From NCBI RefSeq assembly GCF_003260995.1, contig NZ_CP030040.1:1141616-1205615 (forward strand): DNA of 64,000 bases, in the 5' to 3' direction. Origin of the DNA: Acetobacterium sp. KB-1 (GTDB lineage: Bacteria > Bacillota > Clostridia > Eubacteriales > Eubacteriaceae). A program made the position numbers and the translations under genes. Positions within the stretch are counted from its first letter, which is position 1; each line of letters opens with the position of its first letter. The notes beneath the pieces were generated by a model. That model searched no databases, was not told the origin of the DNA, and saw nothing but the letters and a program-made list of their open reading frames with translations. Positions 35,905 to 45,593 of this stretch are shown piece by piece.

Positions 35905-36700
35905 GCCGGATCAGTCCGTCACTGACAAAGGCCGTCACGCAACCGCAAAAAGCCCCTCGCCGGTGGGTAAAATGCGCGGCGCCGCACAGAAAATCATTAC
36001 CGGGATCCGTCATATTCCACCGCTTTACTGGTTAATCATGGTTGCGATTATCCTCATTTCATTTCTGCTCGTTATTCCTGATTATGTCTGGATCATTTTT
36101 TCAGACGCCGTCAAAAGCCAAAATTCGCTGCTGATCCTGGTCCTGATTTTTGCTTTAACCACTATTTCGCTGGTGTGGTCGGTTGGTCAGCGGATTGATG
36201 TCTGGGTTTTTACTTATTTTAATATGCATGGCCGCCGCTGGTCCTGGCTTGATGGGACGATGCTGTTATTGACGCAGCTTGGCAACGGGATTTTTGCGAT
36301 GATCCTGGCTACTATTTTGTATTTTTTGGGGCACCACGTCCTTGCCTATGCCTTTGTCTTAGGCACCTTATCATTATGGTTTGTGGTGGAACTGATAAAA
36401 ATGCTGGTCCATCGAACCCGTCCCTATAAAAAGATTGAAAATAGTCGCATTGTCGGGTCACCCGCCCGGGGCAGTTCGTTTCCCAGTGGCCATACCAGCC
36501 AATCCTTCTTTATGGCAACCTTTCTCTTACCCTATTTTCACGTCAACTTTTTTATCGGGTTGGCTGGTTATCTGCTGGCATTTTTGGTCGGGATCACCCG
36601 TATCTATGTCGGCATGCACTACCCCCGGGATGTCCTCGGCGGGGCGATGCTAGGAACCGCCTGGGGCCTGTTAGGCGTGATTCTCAATAATTCATTTTGA
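35891..36700 (+). CDS. PAP2 family phosphatase (copy 2)
   Basis: This 269-residue integral membrane phosphatase has KMLVHRTRPYKK, SSFPSGHTSQSFF and GITRIYVGMHYPRDVLGG and six or so membrane segments. I start it at 35891 (MKGNKPDQ) because it aligns exactly with copy 1 and overlaps the kinase stop. A longer frame reaching 35807 merely runs through kinase sequence. It likely removes phosphate from a lipid at the membrane. Confidence 0.9.
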   Translation: MKGNKPDQSVTDKGRHATAKSPSPVGKMRGAAQKIITGIRHIPPLYWLIMVAIILISFLLVIPDYVWIIFSDAVKSQNSLLILVLIFALTTISLVWSVGQRIDVWVFTYFNMHGRRWSWLDGTMLLLTQLGNGIFAMILATILYFLGHHVLAYAFVLGTLSLWFVVELIKMLVHRTRPYKKIENSRIVGSPARGSSFPSGHTSQSFFMATFLLPYFHVNFFIGLAGYLLAFLVGITRIYVGMHYPRDVLGGAMLGTAWGLLGVILNNSF

Positions 36701-36774
36701 ATTTAACCGTGGCGGATGATATAGATCCAAATTTTAAAAAACGACTATTTATTATTTTTAAACCGGATGCAAAA

Positions 36775-36814
36775 GGGTATTCATTTAATAACCGACATAA
36801 TATTGGGGAGGTAA
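36775..36814 (+). repeat. 40-bp duplicated 5' leader, unit 1
   Basis: The stretch from GGGTATTCATTTAATAACCG to the ribosome site GGGGAGGTAA recurs at 37191-37230 with one mismatch. Each copy directly precedes a small gene. Confidence 0.9.
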
Positions 36815-36819
36815 AGAAA

Positions 36820-37068
36820 ATGAATATTGAACAAGTGATCAAGAACCTGAAAAAAATCGATGGTTCCCGGGATATCTGGCGGGACATCATTAAAGCCTTC
36901 GAGGGGTTTTCTTTTAATGGGGTGACCGAAGTCGCTATTGAATCGCAAATGGATGACGAAATTGTCCAGGCTTTTATCGATACGGACGGCTCGCCGGTGA
37001 TCCAAATCGCGCTGGATCAGTGGGCCGATGGTACTTACGTGGTCATTGATGCATCGCAGCTCCGCTGA
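36820..37068 (+). CDS. small conserved hypothetical protein
   Basis: This 82-residue acidic soluble protein begins MNIEQVIKNLKKIDGSRDIW. I start it at 36820 behind GGGGAGG; an upstream extension to 36697 lacks such a site. No family was recognised. It shares its leader sequence with the next gene, and the two may be co-regulated. Confidence 0.6.
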   Translation: MNIEQVIKNLKKIDGSRDIWRDIIKAFEGFSFNGVTEVAIESQMDDEIVQAFIDTDGSPVIQIALDQWADGTYVVIDASQLR

Positions 37069-37093
37069 ACAACTTTTTTAAACCATAAAAAAT

Positions 37094-37136
37094 ACGCTGT
37101 CTATGGTTTTATCAGCCATTGACAGCGTGTCTTTTT
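37094..37136 (+). terminator. terminator after the 82-residue gene
   Basis: Stem ACGCTGTC-ATGG with CCAT-GACAGCGT followed by a T-run. Sequence-related terminators recur at 37760 and 41698. Confidence 0.75.
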
Positions 37137-37190
37137 ATTTGTGACTATTTCTGAAAATATGGATCAACTATTTTTAATACGTGCCAGGGA

Positions 37191-37230
37191 GGGTATTCAT
37201 TTAATAACCGACATTATATTGGGGAGGTAA
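37191..37230 (+). repeat. 40-bp duplicated 5' leader, unit 2
   Basis: Copy of 36775-36814 (39 of 40 bases identical), ending in the ribosome site of the 167-residue gene. Confidence 0.9.
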
Positions 37231-37236
37231 TAGATT

Positions 37237-37740
37237 GTGATGAAAAAAGTAATCATCAACGATACCATGCAACAAGGCACTTATTACTTAAATGAACCGA
37301 TGGGCGCAAATTTTGATCCTGATTTCAAACCGGAGCTCTCACCCAAAGAACTGTTAGCTTTGGGTCTTTTCGGGGGCAAATACATGACTGACTGCCGGTC
37401 GGAATTTCCGGAGGATTGGTTTGACCATGCCAAACTCTCCCCGACCCGAAAAGATATTTCTTTAAATTATTATCAGGTCAATGCCTCACAGCCGCTGAAA
37501 GTCTGGCAGGCCAATGGCTGGATCAATCCCATCGATCCCCGGGGCTGGTTTCAATGGTATTGCCGCTATTATTATGGTCGCAGAGTACCTGATGAGGACC
37601 GCCGCCAGATCAAACGCTGGAAGGCGATGGTACGCCATATTGGGGCGATCAAAAAGAACTGCGATAAAATGGATCAAAGCTGTCGCCAAAAACAGCGACA
37701 GGCCCTGCTGCACTGGGCTTATGATAGTCGCAAACTATAA
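37237..37740 (+). CDS. conserved hypothetical protein
   Basis: This 167-residue soluble, Trp/Tyr-rich basic protein has blocks KPELSPKELLALGLFGGKYM, FPEDWFDHAKLSP and GWFQWYCRYYYGRRVPDED. This pattern recurs in an uncharacterised family found in bacteria and plants, as far as I recall. GTG (37237) or the next ATG (37240) can serve as start behind GGGGAGG. No function is known. Confidence 0.7.
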   Translation: MMKKVIINDTMQQGTYYLNEPMGANFDPDFKPELSPKELLALGLFGGKYMTDCRSEFPEDWFDHAKLSPTRKDISLNYYQVNASQPLKVWQANGWINPIDPRGWFQWYCRYYYGRRVPDEDRRQIKRWKAMVRHIGAIKKNCDKMDQSCRQKQRQALLHWAYDSRKL

Positions 37741-37759
37741 CCGCAAGTTTCGGCAAAAA

Positions 37760-37804
37760 GACACGCGATCAATGGAGTAGACAACCATTGACAACGTGTC
37801 TTTT
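37760..37804. terminator. bidirectional terminator between convergent genes
   Basis: Stem GACACG...CAATGG with CCATTG...CGTGTC, flanked by A-run and T-run, between the convergent 167-residue gene and the GcvT-like gene. Confidence 0.8.
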
Positions 37805-37832
37805 AATTTGCGAATATTTTATTTATTTCTGA

Positions 37833-39251
37833 CTATTTCCGATAACCGGGAATCTCCGCAACGTCCCGATCCTCGTTGCGGATCAGCTCTTGATTGTAAG
37901 GATATTTGGCGACGATGGCCCGGATCTCTTTTTGCGGTGTCCCGGGTGTACCCCAAAGCACCGTGACTTCAGTTCCTGGAGCGGCATATTCGGGAGCGAT
38001 AAAGGCCAGCGAAATCATACTGTTATAGGGGTAGGAAATGATCCGACCGGAGGAGATTCCGATTTGCCGACCGTTAACCAGTACCTTGTCAGCTCGGTAT
38101 TCGGTATAGCCGTTAAAGGAATTTTCCCCCAATGACAGGTCACTCTGTTTGGTAATATCATCGCAGGGTGTCTGACCGGGTCGGAGCATGGTGGCAAAAA
38201 CAGCTGCCACATCGTCGGCATTCCATTCCAGCGTCGTTACCCTGCGGCCCGGATTTTTGGCGATCTGCTCCAGGGCGGGTTTGCCGGTAAATTCGTGATT
38301 AAAGTTCACCAGGAAGTCCCAGCCGACATCATAGGGGGTGACAAAGCGCGATTGCAGGTCATCGCCGACGCTGCCGGCCAGTTTCCGGTTGCTGTTCATG
38401 CCGCCCAAGGCCGGGTTCTGGGCCAGGTAATCGCTCAGCCCCTGATCTGATTCAAACCAGGGCAAAGGATAATGAAGGTGAATATTGGGAAAACCAGCCT
38501 CGGTATGATTAAACAAATTATAGGCGTGCATGCCCAGCTTGGTGGCCCCGAATTTTTCGCCGCTGGCCCAGACCTTGCGGTAAACCGCATCAAAGTCGCT
38601 CATCGGGCCGTGAATTTCGTAGGCCAGATTACCAGACATCCCCAGGCGAATCACTTCCACGGTTTTGCCATCCATCTCCGCTTTGCGATGGCGGGCAAAC
38701 TTGATATCGTGAAGATCGGCCTCAAAGGCGTCCTCCAGAATTTCCAGCGATTTTTCGCCGGCGATCTGGATAAAATATTCAGTTCCGGTCTTATCTTCGC
38801 CGCTGACATCCAACCCGGATTTTTTCAACAGGTAATCAATCGGTGGATTGAGCCAATAGGTCCGGTAGCGGTCCTCAGCGATGCGAATGACCACCCCGTC
38901 GGTCATGATCTGCCCTTTGTCGTTGCAGATGACCGCATGGCGCAAGCCATTCAGGCCCAGTTTGGTAAAATCATTGATGCAAATGGCGTTCAGAAATTTG
39001 ACAGCATCCTTACCGACGACATCATAGATTGGTGAAATCATTAAGGTCGTCCCGATCCAGGCGCTGTCCCGATAGCCCTGAATCTCCTGTTTGACGCCAC
39101 CGTATTCGTAGGGAATATTCATCCCCGGCGCCATCTGAAAAAAGAGCGTGGCCCCCTCATTGGCGGGGTTGCTCATCGTTCCTGCACCGCCGAGAACGCT
39201 GTCCCCGCCCAAACCACTGACACTGAAATCGGCTTTAACTGCTTTGCTCAT
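37833..39251 (-). CDS. GcvT-family folate-dependent methyltransferase/O-demethylase-like protein
   Basis: This 472-residue protein is of the aminomethyltransferase (GcvT) fold. It is longer than GcvT (about 360) and of the size of LigM/DesA, the H4folate-dependent aryl O-demethylases of sphingomonads. Visible blocks are NDFTKLGLNGLRHAVICNDKG, RLGMSGNLAYEIHGP and a C-terminal GISSGRIISYPYNSMISLAFI. It would move a methyl group straight to H4folate without corrinoid. It is adjacent to a PucR regulator on the same strand. Other GcvT-like roles (sarcosine or dimethylglycine demethylation) remain possible. Confidence 0.75.
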   Translation of the reverse strand: MSKAVKADFSVSGLGGDSVLGGAGTMSNPANEGATLFFQMAPGMNIPYEYGGVKQEIQGYRDSAWIGTTLMISPIYDVVGKDAVKFLNAICINDFTKLGLNGLRHAVICNDKGQIMTDGVVIRIAEDRYRTYWLNPPIDYLLKKSGLDVSGEDKTGTEYFIQIAGEKSLEILEDAFEADLHDIKFARHRKAEMDGKTVEVIRLGMSGNLAYEIHGPMSDFDAVYRKVWASGEKFGATKLGMHAYNLFNHTEAGFPNIHLHYPLPWFESDQGLSDYLAQNPALGGMNSNRKLAGSVGDDLQSRFVTPYDVGWDFLVNFNHEFTGKPALEQIAKNPGRRVTTLEWNADDVAAVFATMLRPGQTPCDDITKQSDLSLGENSFNGYTEYRADKVLVNGRQIGISSGRIISYPYNSMISLAFIAPEYAAPGTEVTVLWGTPGTPQKEIRAIVAKYPYNQELIRNEDRDVAEIPGYRK

Positions 39252-39353
39252 CTTGTTCCTCCTGAGTTTCTTTAACGATTTAATACCGTTATTATAAGTC
39301 AGCGGTACGAAAATGTAATCGGTTATATCCTCAGAAGAATGTGACGCTTTTCG

Positions 39354-40949
39354 TCATTTTTGACGATAGTTACTACATCTGTCTATTCCTTGGTCTTGTC
39401 CATCAATACTTTCCGCCACCATGCAGGAAAAGATCAGCGAAAACAGCTCATTCTCGGATAGCGAATTAAAATCCAGTTTGAGCCGGCGGGCAATTTTGTC
39501 AATCCGGTAAATAAGGGTATTGCGATGGAGGTTCAGGACCTTGGCCGCCGCTGATAGATTTCGGCCATGGAGCAGATAAATATGCAAATTGCGGAGCAGT
39601 TCCCGGTCCAGATCATCCGCTGTTGTTAACATCGCCACTATGTCCGGATCACAGAAAACCCGCAGATCGACACTGCTTGCCAAGCAGTCAAGCAGGTGTT
39701 CGGTTACGTAGGGGGCATAGAAATAAAAACTGGCCGACTCGTTCTGGATCGCGATGTCGACGGCATAACGGCTTTGCACAAAATACAGCTTAAGCTGTAA
39801 AAAATCGTGAAAGCACCGACTGATACCACATTTAAGCTGATACTTACCAAGCAATAGCGGCAGACTTTGTTGTTCGGCGGCCGTTTCAATGGGATACTCC
39901 CCTTGCCGTATGATCGCAATGATATAGCCCTGATAAACGGTTACCATCGAACCGGGAAAGTGATTATAGATGCGCTTGAGATAGGTATTGGCTTCAATGA
40001 TCGATAAGTTTTCAATCGGGGCGACAAAGGTCAGCAGATAAAATGCATCGTCCCGCTGCCAGCCGAACCGGCCCAGATGATAGGCAACATTCTGATCCTG
40101 AATCAGCGGATCTTCAAGCAGATGATTGATCAGACCAGTCTGGTTTTCGGCCAGCCGCTGATAAACATCATTGGTTTTAAAATACTGGGTCAAGCGCTGG
40201 GTAATGTGCCAGAGCACCCGCAGCTGCCCCGCGGTGAAGGGGGCATTGAGATCCACCAGGCCAATGTTACCGGACAGTTTCCCGGCAACCCAGATATGGG
40301 TGGAGGCGTAGGTATGATCCGGATCAAACGTCGGGCGGTACAAATAGGGCTCATCAACCTGCTTCATCACATTTATCGACAACTCGTTTTGCTCCTGGAG
40401 GGTAAAAAAATCCAGCAGCGGGTATCCCGGTAAATTGATTTTTTCCCAGATCGTTCCCACCGGTGACTTCACAAATTTGCCGGCGGTAGCCATGACGGAC
40501 ATGGCATTATCAAAAAGCGCCATCGGGTTTTGCAGCTTTTCAGCCGCAATGTTCAGAAACTCATCAATCGCCACCTGATCGATTATGGCAGTAAGCAGGC
40601 GCTGATCCCAGGCCTGATAAGAGGCAAACACATCAAAAAGATGCTGAAAGAGGGCCTCCCGATCGGTTTCCCCGGAAAGCCGGATCAGGGTGTCCAGAGA
40701 TTCCCACTTGATGCCAGACAAATCCGCCCCGATGATCAGCAGATCCGCTGGCAACTTGGTCGATTCTTGCGTCAGCGTCGTCGCATCGGCAATAAACAAA
40801 GTCGATTGATCCACTATCGTTTCTATATTTAGTGATTCGTCAGGGAGAAAATGAACGTTTCTAAATTCTGTTTTCAGAGAGATGGCTTTTTCAATTCTGG
40901 GTTGGAATATTGCCAATTCATCCAGCAAGATCGCTAATGCCAGGTCCAT
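39354..40949 (-). CDS. PucR/CdaR family transcriptional regulator
   Basis: This 531-residue regulator has an N-terminal purine-catabolism (PucR) ligand-type domain (LAILLDELAIFQPRI), a central GGDEF-like/CdaR region, and a C-terminal PucR helix-turn-helix: HGRNLSAAAKVLNLHRNTLIYRIDKI. Such proteins activate a neighbouring catabolic gene in response to its substrate. It lies about 100 bp upstream of the GcvT-like gene in the same direction, making that gene the likely target. Confidence 0.87.
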   Translation of the reverse strand: MDLALAILLDELAIFQPRIEKAISLKTEFRNVHFLPDESLNIETIVDQSTLFIADATTLTQESTKLPADLLIIGADLSGIKWESLDTLIRLSGETDREALFQHLFDVFASYQAWDQRLLTAIIDQVAIDEFLNIAAEKLQNPMALFDNAMSVMATAGKFVKSPVGTIWEKINLPGYPLLDFFTLQEQNELSINVMKQVDEPYLYRPTFDPDHTYASTHIWVAGKLSGNIGLVDLNAPFTAGQLRVLWHITQRLTQYFKTNDVYQRLAENQTGLINHLLEDPLIQDQNVAYHLGRFGWQRDDAFYLLTFVAPIENLSIIEANTYLKRIYNHFPGSMVTVYQGYIIAIIRQGEYPIETAAEQQSLPLLLGKYQLKCGISRCFHDFLQLKLYFVQSRYAVDIAIQNESASFYFYAPYVTEHLLDCLASSVDLRVFCDPDIVAMLTTADDLDRELLRNLHIYLLHGRNLSAAAKVLNLHRNTLIYRIDKIARRLKLDFNSLSENELFSLIFSCMVAESIDGQDQGIDRCSNYRQK

Positions 40950-41019
40950 TTAATCACCTCCCTTTATCAATTGTTACTCACGGATATTTCATTACCCAAC
41001 TCTACACTCAAATTGATAC

Positions 41020-41574
41020 CTACTTATCATAAAGAATATTTTTGCGCAGTGTCTCTGCTTCAGGCGCGCTGACTAAAACGCTCACCAGTTCCAGGGCAAA
41101 ATCGACGGCTTTGCCCGGGCCCCGGGAGGTGATCAGGTTGCCATCCCGGACAACCGCGTCCGTTTGGTAGATTGCCTGGGGCAGATCCGCTTCAAAGCCG
41201 GGGTATGAGGTCACTTTTTTGCCCGCGATGATCCCGGCTTTGGCTAACACGATGGGTCCGGCACAAATGGCGGCCACTAATTTTCCGGCGCCATTCATGT
41301 CGCTGACGATTTTGATAACCCGGGCATCGTCCCGCAGATTGGCGGCCCCGGGCATGCCGCCGGGAATAATGACCGCTGCGTAGCCATCAAGGTTGGCCAG
41401 CTCATCGATATGTTTGTCTGCTTTGACTTCGATCTGATGGCTGCCGGCAACCATCAGGCTGTCGCCGACGCTGACCATCTCCACCGTAATCGGCTTGACG
41501 CGTCTTAAATAATCGACCACTGTTAAGGCTTCTACTTCCTCAAATCCCGGTGCTAAAAAAACAATTGTTTTCAT
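41020..41574 (-). CDS. DJ-1/PfpI family protein
   Basis: This 184-residue protein has FLAPGFEEVEALTVVDYLRR, the nucleophile elbow VAAICAGPIVLAKAG with the conserved Cys, and TSRGPGKAVDFALELV. The family (YajL/DJ-1/ThiJ) includes chaperones and glyoxalase or deglycase activities. It is a single gene with ribosome site AAGGAG. Confidence 0.9.
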   Translation of the reverse strand: MKTIVFLAPGFEEVEALTVVDYLRRVKPITVEMVSVGDSLMVAGSHQIEVKADKHIDELANLDGYAAVIIPGGMPGAANLRDDARVIKIVSDMNGAGKLVAAICAGPIVLAKAGIIAGKKVTSYPGFEADLPQAIYQTDAVVRDGNLITSRGPGKAVDFALELVSVLVSAPEAETLRKNILYDK

Positions 41575-41693
41575 CTTTTTCTCCTTATTACAAAACGATT
41601 CAGTTTACCATGCGATTCACTGCTTATTTCTGTCTTTATTTTACCAGAAATCAGGCCCCAGTTGGAGAGAATTATCAAGCGGCTGGCTAAAAT

Positions 41694-41738
41694 AAAAGAC
41701 ACACTGACAATGGCTTAATGCGTCATTGCCAGCGTGTC
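41694..41738 (-). terminator. terminator of the second glpK operon
   Basis: Stem GACAC-CTG-CAATG with CATTG-CAG-GTGTC (41698-41738) followed leftward by TTTT. Related to the terminator at 37760. Confidence 0.75.
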
Positions 41739-41792
41739 TTCTTAGTGTTGTCCGCGTCGTTGTGCAACCCGGTCACAGCGGTTTAACCATTT

Positions 41793-43280
41793 TTATTTCA
41801 ACCATCCCATCGATCGTTGCACGGCCTGATCCCAGAAGCCACACAATTCCTGACGTTTTTCGGCACTGATTTGCGGTTCAAAGCGTCTTTCAATTTTCCA
41901 GAACTCCGCAATTTCGGCAAAGCTGTCCCAATAGCCCACGGCCAGACCGGCCGCATAAACCGCCCCCAGAGTGGTGGTTTCGGTAATCACCGGGCGCTCG
42001 ACGGGAATGCCTAGAATATCGGCCTGGAACTGCAGCATGAAATCACTTTTGGCGCCACCGCCGTCTGCCCGCAGTTTGGTCAATTTAAAACCCGATTTCT
42101 TTTCCATCACATTAAAGGCATCTTTCACCTGAAAAGCCATCGATTCCAGGGCCGCCCGGGCAATGTGATGCTTGGTCGTCCCCCGGGAAATCCCGATAAT
42201 GGTGCCGCGGGCGTAGGAATCAAAATAGGGCGCTCCCAAGCCCACAAAAGCCGGCACAAAATAGACCCCGAGACTGTCTTCCACCTGCAACGCCAGTTCC
42301 TCGGCCTCTTTGGCATCGTTGATAATTCCCAGACCATCCCGCAACCATTGGATGACGGCGCCTGACACATCAGCCATGCCTTCCAGCCCATAATCGGTTC
42401 GTCCTTTGGCACTCCATAGCACTGGTGAAAACAGACCATCCGAAGGTGGCACATACTTGTCGCCGGTATTCATCACCATAAACGATCCCGTTCCGTAGGT
42501 ATTTTTAGCCATCCCCTTGTCCAGACAGCCCTGGCCAAATGCGGCGGCCTGCTGATCGCCTAAAATACCGGCCACCGGAATTTCAGCTCCAAAGAACGCG
42601 GCCGGATCGGTCATGCCATACACCTCGCTGGAGGTTCGCAGCTCCGGCAGGATTTCCCGGGGGATCTGTAATTCATTGAGAATCCATTCATCATATGCCA
42701 AAGTTCTGGCGTTTTGCAGCAGCGTAACCGAGGCGTTGGAGTAATCAGTCACATGGGCCCGGCCCCCGGTCAGCTTCCAAACCAGCCAGGTATCAATGGT
42801 ACCATAAAGTAATTCACCGTTATCGACGCCGGCCTTCACCTTGGGGTCATTGTCCAACAGCCAGCGAATTTTTGTGGCCGCATCATTGGGGACAATGATC
42901 ATCCCGGTGCGATCAACAATTCCGGCTCCGTCTTTGGCTTCCAGGGCTTCACAGATGTCCAGACTGCGACGGTCCTGCCAGACAATCGCCCGACACACCG
43001 GTTGGCTGGTAGTTTTATCCCAAAAAACCGTGGTTTCCCGTTGATTGGTAATGCCAATGGCTTCAATCGCTTCCGGTTTGAGGTTACCGTTTTTTAGCGC
43101 CTCCGCCACCATTTTTAGGGTCACTTCCCAAATTTCATTGGCATCATGCTCAACCCATCCAGATTGGGGAAAATGCTGGGTAAATTCCGAGTAAGCCTGG
43201 GAAATAATGTTCACAGCCTTATCAAAAATCATGACCTTGACGCCGGTGGTGCCTTCATCAATTCCTAAAATATACTTCAT
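41793..43280 (-). CDS. glpK: glycerol kinase-like FGGY carbohydrate kinase (copy 2)
   Basis: This 495-residue paralogue of the kinase at 1868-3355 differs at roughly 30 positions. DEGTTG (8-13), NQRETTVFWD (79-88) and WQDRRS (101-106) are the same. Codon third positions are clearly GC-richer than in copy 1. It is the last gene of the second glpP-SGNH-amidohydrolase-kinase operon, and both copies look functional. Confidence 0.85.
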   Translation of the reverse strand: MKYILGIDEGTTGVKVMIFDKAVNIISQAYSEFTQHFPQSGWVEHDANEIWEVTLKMVAEALKNGNLKPEAIEAIGITNQRETTVFWDKTTSQPVCRAIVWQDRRSLDICEALEAKDGAGIVDRTGMIIVPNDAATKIRWLLDNDPKVKAGVDNGELLYGTIDTWLVWKLTGGRAHVTDYSNASVTLLQNARTLAYDEWILNELQIPREILPELRTSSEVYGMTDPAAFFGAEIPVAGILGDQQAAAFGQGCLDKGMAKNTYGTGSFMVMNTGDKYVPPSDGLFSPVLWSAKGRTDYGLEGMADVSGAVIQWLRDGLGIINDAKEAEELALQVEDSLGVYFVPAFVGLGAPYFDSYARGTIIGISRGTTKHHIARAALESMAFQVKDAFNVMEKKSGFKLTKLRADGGGAKSDFMLQFQADILGIPVERPVITETTTLGAVYAAGLAVGYWDSFAEIAEFWKIERRFEPQISAEKRQELCGFWDQAVQRSMGWLK

Positions 43281-43292
43281 CGCGCTTCTCCT

Positions 43293-44831
43293 TTATTTTT
43301 TATAAACGATTTTGCCTTGATAAATGGTCATCACGACCCCAATATCCTTGATGGTTTCCGGTGCGACCGTCAGCGGGTTTTGCTCCAGAACCGTGATATC
43401 GCCAGCTTTACCGGGGCTTAAGCTGCCGCGGATGTGTTCTTCTTTGGCGGTGAAAGCTCCATCGATGGTAAACAGCCGCAGGGCCTCGCCGGGAGTAATG
43501 GCGTTCTGCGAATAGGGCGGATTGACCGCCGCATGAATCCCCAGGACCGGATTAATGGGTGTCACATTGGAATCCGATCCGCCATTGACGATAATCCCGG
43601 CATCGATAAACTCACGAATCGGATAAGCCCGGTGATTTCGTTCCGCTCCAACCCGTTCTTCATAAACACTGTCGGGACCGCCCCGTAAATAGGTAAATGC
43701 CGGTTGGGTCGAAATCACCGCGCCCAGCGCCGCCGCCCGTTTGATATCGCGGTCATCCGGGAAACCAAAATGTTCAATCCGAAAGCGATGGTCATCAACC
43801 GGATATTTATTCAGGGCCCGTTCCAGACCGTTTAACACCTGGGTGATGGCCCGTTGGCCAATGGCATGAAAACCGGTTTGCATTCCCGCTCGATGGGCGG
43901 TTTCGATGTAATGAGTGATCCACTCATCGGCATAGTAAAGTTCACCGAGCGCTTCGGGATCATCCGCATAGGGTTCCTTAAAAGCGGCGGTGCGAGAACC
44001 AATGGAGCCATCCAGGAGGATATCGGTGCCAATAATTTTTTGACCCTTGGCCACCACCTCCGGCACCGCAGTACTGCACCAGTGGAGCACCACATGGAGC
44101 GGCAAACTGTCGATGATTTCTAAAAATACCGGGATGTCGGAATCCGAAGACAGATCGCCGCCTTCCATCGCATGAATGGTGGTGACCCCCATTGCCACCG
44201 CCATTCTAGCGGTATGACGAATGGCCGCTTCCCGCTGATCCCGGGTCAGCTTGTCAAAAAAGTATTTGCGGGCATGACTGTTGGCATGACTGTGAAGCCG
44301 GCCATTTCGCTTTCCCGCCTGATCCCGGCCGAGACCTTCTTCATTTTCTAAAAATCCCATCAATTCCATGGCAATGGTATTGACCTGGGTATAATGCAGG
44401 CCCCGGTCAACCAGATAAACGGGCCGGTCTCTAAAAACCTGATCCAATTCGCTGGCAGTGGGCGGTCTTTTCTCTAATAACCGGGATTCATCCAAGCCAT
44501 AGCCAAAGATCCATTCCTGTTCATTGGCACTCTTGTCGGCTGCCAGCTTTTCCAGCACCGCGGCAATTGATTGGCAATCATACAGGTTGATGCCGATCGC
44601 CGCCAGGCCCGTGCTCATCATATGCACGTGACAGTCATGAAGACCGGGTAAAAAGGTTTGACCGTTGAGATCGATAATCGCGGCCTGTTCGAACTCGGCC
44701 AGTTTTTTTATCGCCTCGCTGTTGCCGATTTTTTCAATGAACCCATTTTTAAGATAAATTCCCTGGCAAACCGGATGATCTTCATCCATGGTGATGCCAA
44801 TTCCGTTAATGAGGGCAAGTTTTTCTTCCAT
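43293..44831 (-). CDS. YtcJ-type amidohydrolase (copy 2)
   Basis: This 512-residue metal-dependent amidohydrolase is paralogous to 3367-4899, with the same HDCHVHMMSTG, HAIGQRA, RIEHFGFPDD and GGSDSNVTPINP motifs. Start 44831 follows AGGAAGGAG at 8 nt, exactly as in copy 1. A 45-residue upstream extension runs into the SGNH gene and is not credible. It is 12 bp from the kinase gene. The substrate is unknown. Confidence 0.86.
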   Translation of the reverse strand: MEEKLALINGIGITMDEDHPVCQGIYLKNGFIEKIGNSEAIKKLAEFEQAAIIDLNGQTFLPGLHDCHVHMMSTGLAAIGINLYDCQSIAAVLEKLAADKSANEQEWIFGYGLDESRLLEKRPPTASELDQVFRDRPVYLVDRGLHYTQVNTIAMELMGFLENEEGLGRDQAGKRNGRLHSHANSHARKYFFDKLTRDQREAAIRHTARMAVAMGVTTIHAMEGGDLSSDSDIPVFLEIIDSLPLHVVLHWCSTAVPEVVAKGQKIIGTDILLDGSIGSRTAAFKEPYADDPEALGELYYADEWITHYIETAHRAGMQTGFHAIGQRAITQVLNGLERALNKYPVDDHRFRIEHFGFPDDRDIKRAAALGAVISTQPAFTYLRGGPDSVYEERVGAERNHRAYPIREFIDAGIIVNGGSDSNVTPINPVLGIHAAVNPPYSQNAITPGEALRLFTIDGAFTAKEEHIRGSLSPGKAGDITVLEQNPLTVAPETIKDIGVVMTIYQGKIVYKK

Positions 44832-44901
44832 TGCTGCCTCCTTCCTCATTCTGATCAATACTGATAAAAGTTCAGGCGGCTTGCGCCGCCTGAACTTTCG
44901 C

Positions 44902-45549
44902 TTATGCCAAGATCTTTTTAACTTCAGCGGCGACGGCTTTACCCAACGCGGTGTGACTGTCCGCATCTAAATGAAGTCCATCAATGGTACTGGCTTTGGC
45001 CACGGTTGCAGCATCAAAGAAAGGCACGCCCCGACTTGCGGCGACGCCCCGGTAGAATTCGGCCATCTGGACCGATTTTTCGCGGTTGCCGGCAAACATA
45101 AATTTAAATATGCCATCTTCTATCGGTCCCAGCGGCGGTGGTGCAATAAACAGTACCTTTGGTCCAGCCGGGCCAAACGCCCCGACCTGGGCCAGCGTTT
45201 TATCGAGAATCAGACTGGCGCCATTGGCAATATCCTGAGCGGTCACCGTATAACGACATTTTAAATCATTGGTACCAATCATGATAATTACCAAATCCAG
45301 CGGCGCATGGCTATCCAGCAGGGGAATAATGTGTTGTTTGCCGCAGCGGTATTCTTCAATGGGATCATCCCAAACCGTGGTCCGGCCATTCAAGCCTTCC
45401 GGGATAACCTTGTAGTCATCGCCTAATTCGGCCTGGAGCACCCCTGCCCAGCGGACCTCATCCGGCCAGCGTTTGATCGCTGCCACTAAATCATTGGATG
45501 GGTCCCATCCCCAGGTGTTTGAATCGCCAAAAATCATCACGTTTTTCAT
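44902..45549 (-). CDS. SGNH/GDSL hydrolase (copy 2)
   Basis: This 215-residue protein has GDSNTWGWDP, GLNGRTTVWDD, GTNDLK and DGLHLDADSH with the catalytic Ser, Gly, Asn and His positions intact. It is nearly the same as copy 1. Start 45549 lies behind GGAGG. Predicted intracellular esterase or deacetylase of the cassette. Confidence 0.88.
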   Translation of the reverse strand: MKNVMIFGDSNTWGWDPSNDLVAAIKRWPDEVRWAGVLQAELGDDYKVIPEGLNGRTTVWDDPIEEYRCGKQHIIPLLDSHAPLDLVIIMIGTNDLKCRYTVTAQDIANGASLILDKTLAQVGAFGPAGPKVLFIAPPPLGPIEDGIFKFMFAGNREKSVQMAEFYRGVAASRGVPFFDAATVAKASTIDGLHLDADSHTALGKAVAAEVKKILA

Positions 45550-45593
45550 CAGTTTTCCTCCATATATATAATTTTTGATACCAATACTCGCTG

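Noticed and set aside
43293..44966. A longer start for the second amidohydrolase
   Set aside because: The 45 extra residues overlap the SGNH gene and lack the strong ribosome site conserved at 44831 and in copy 1.
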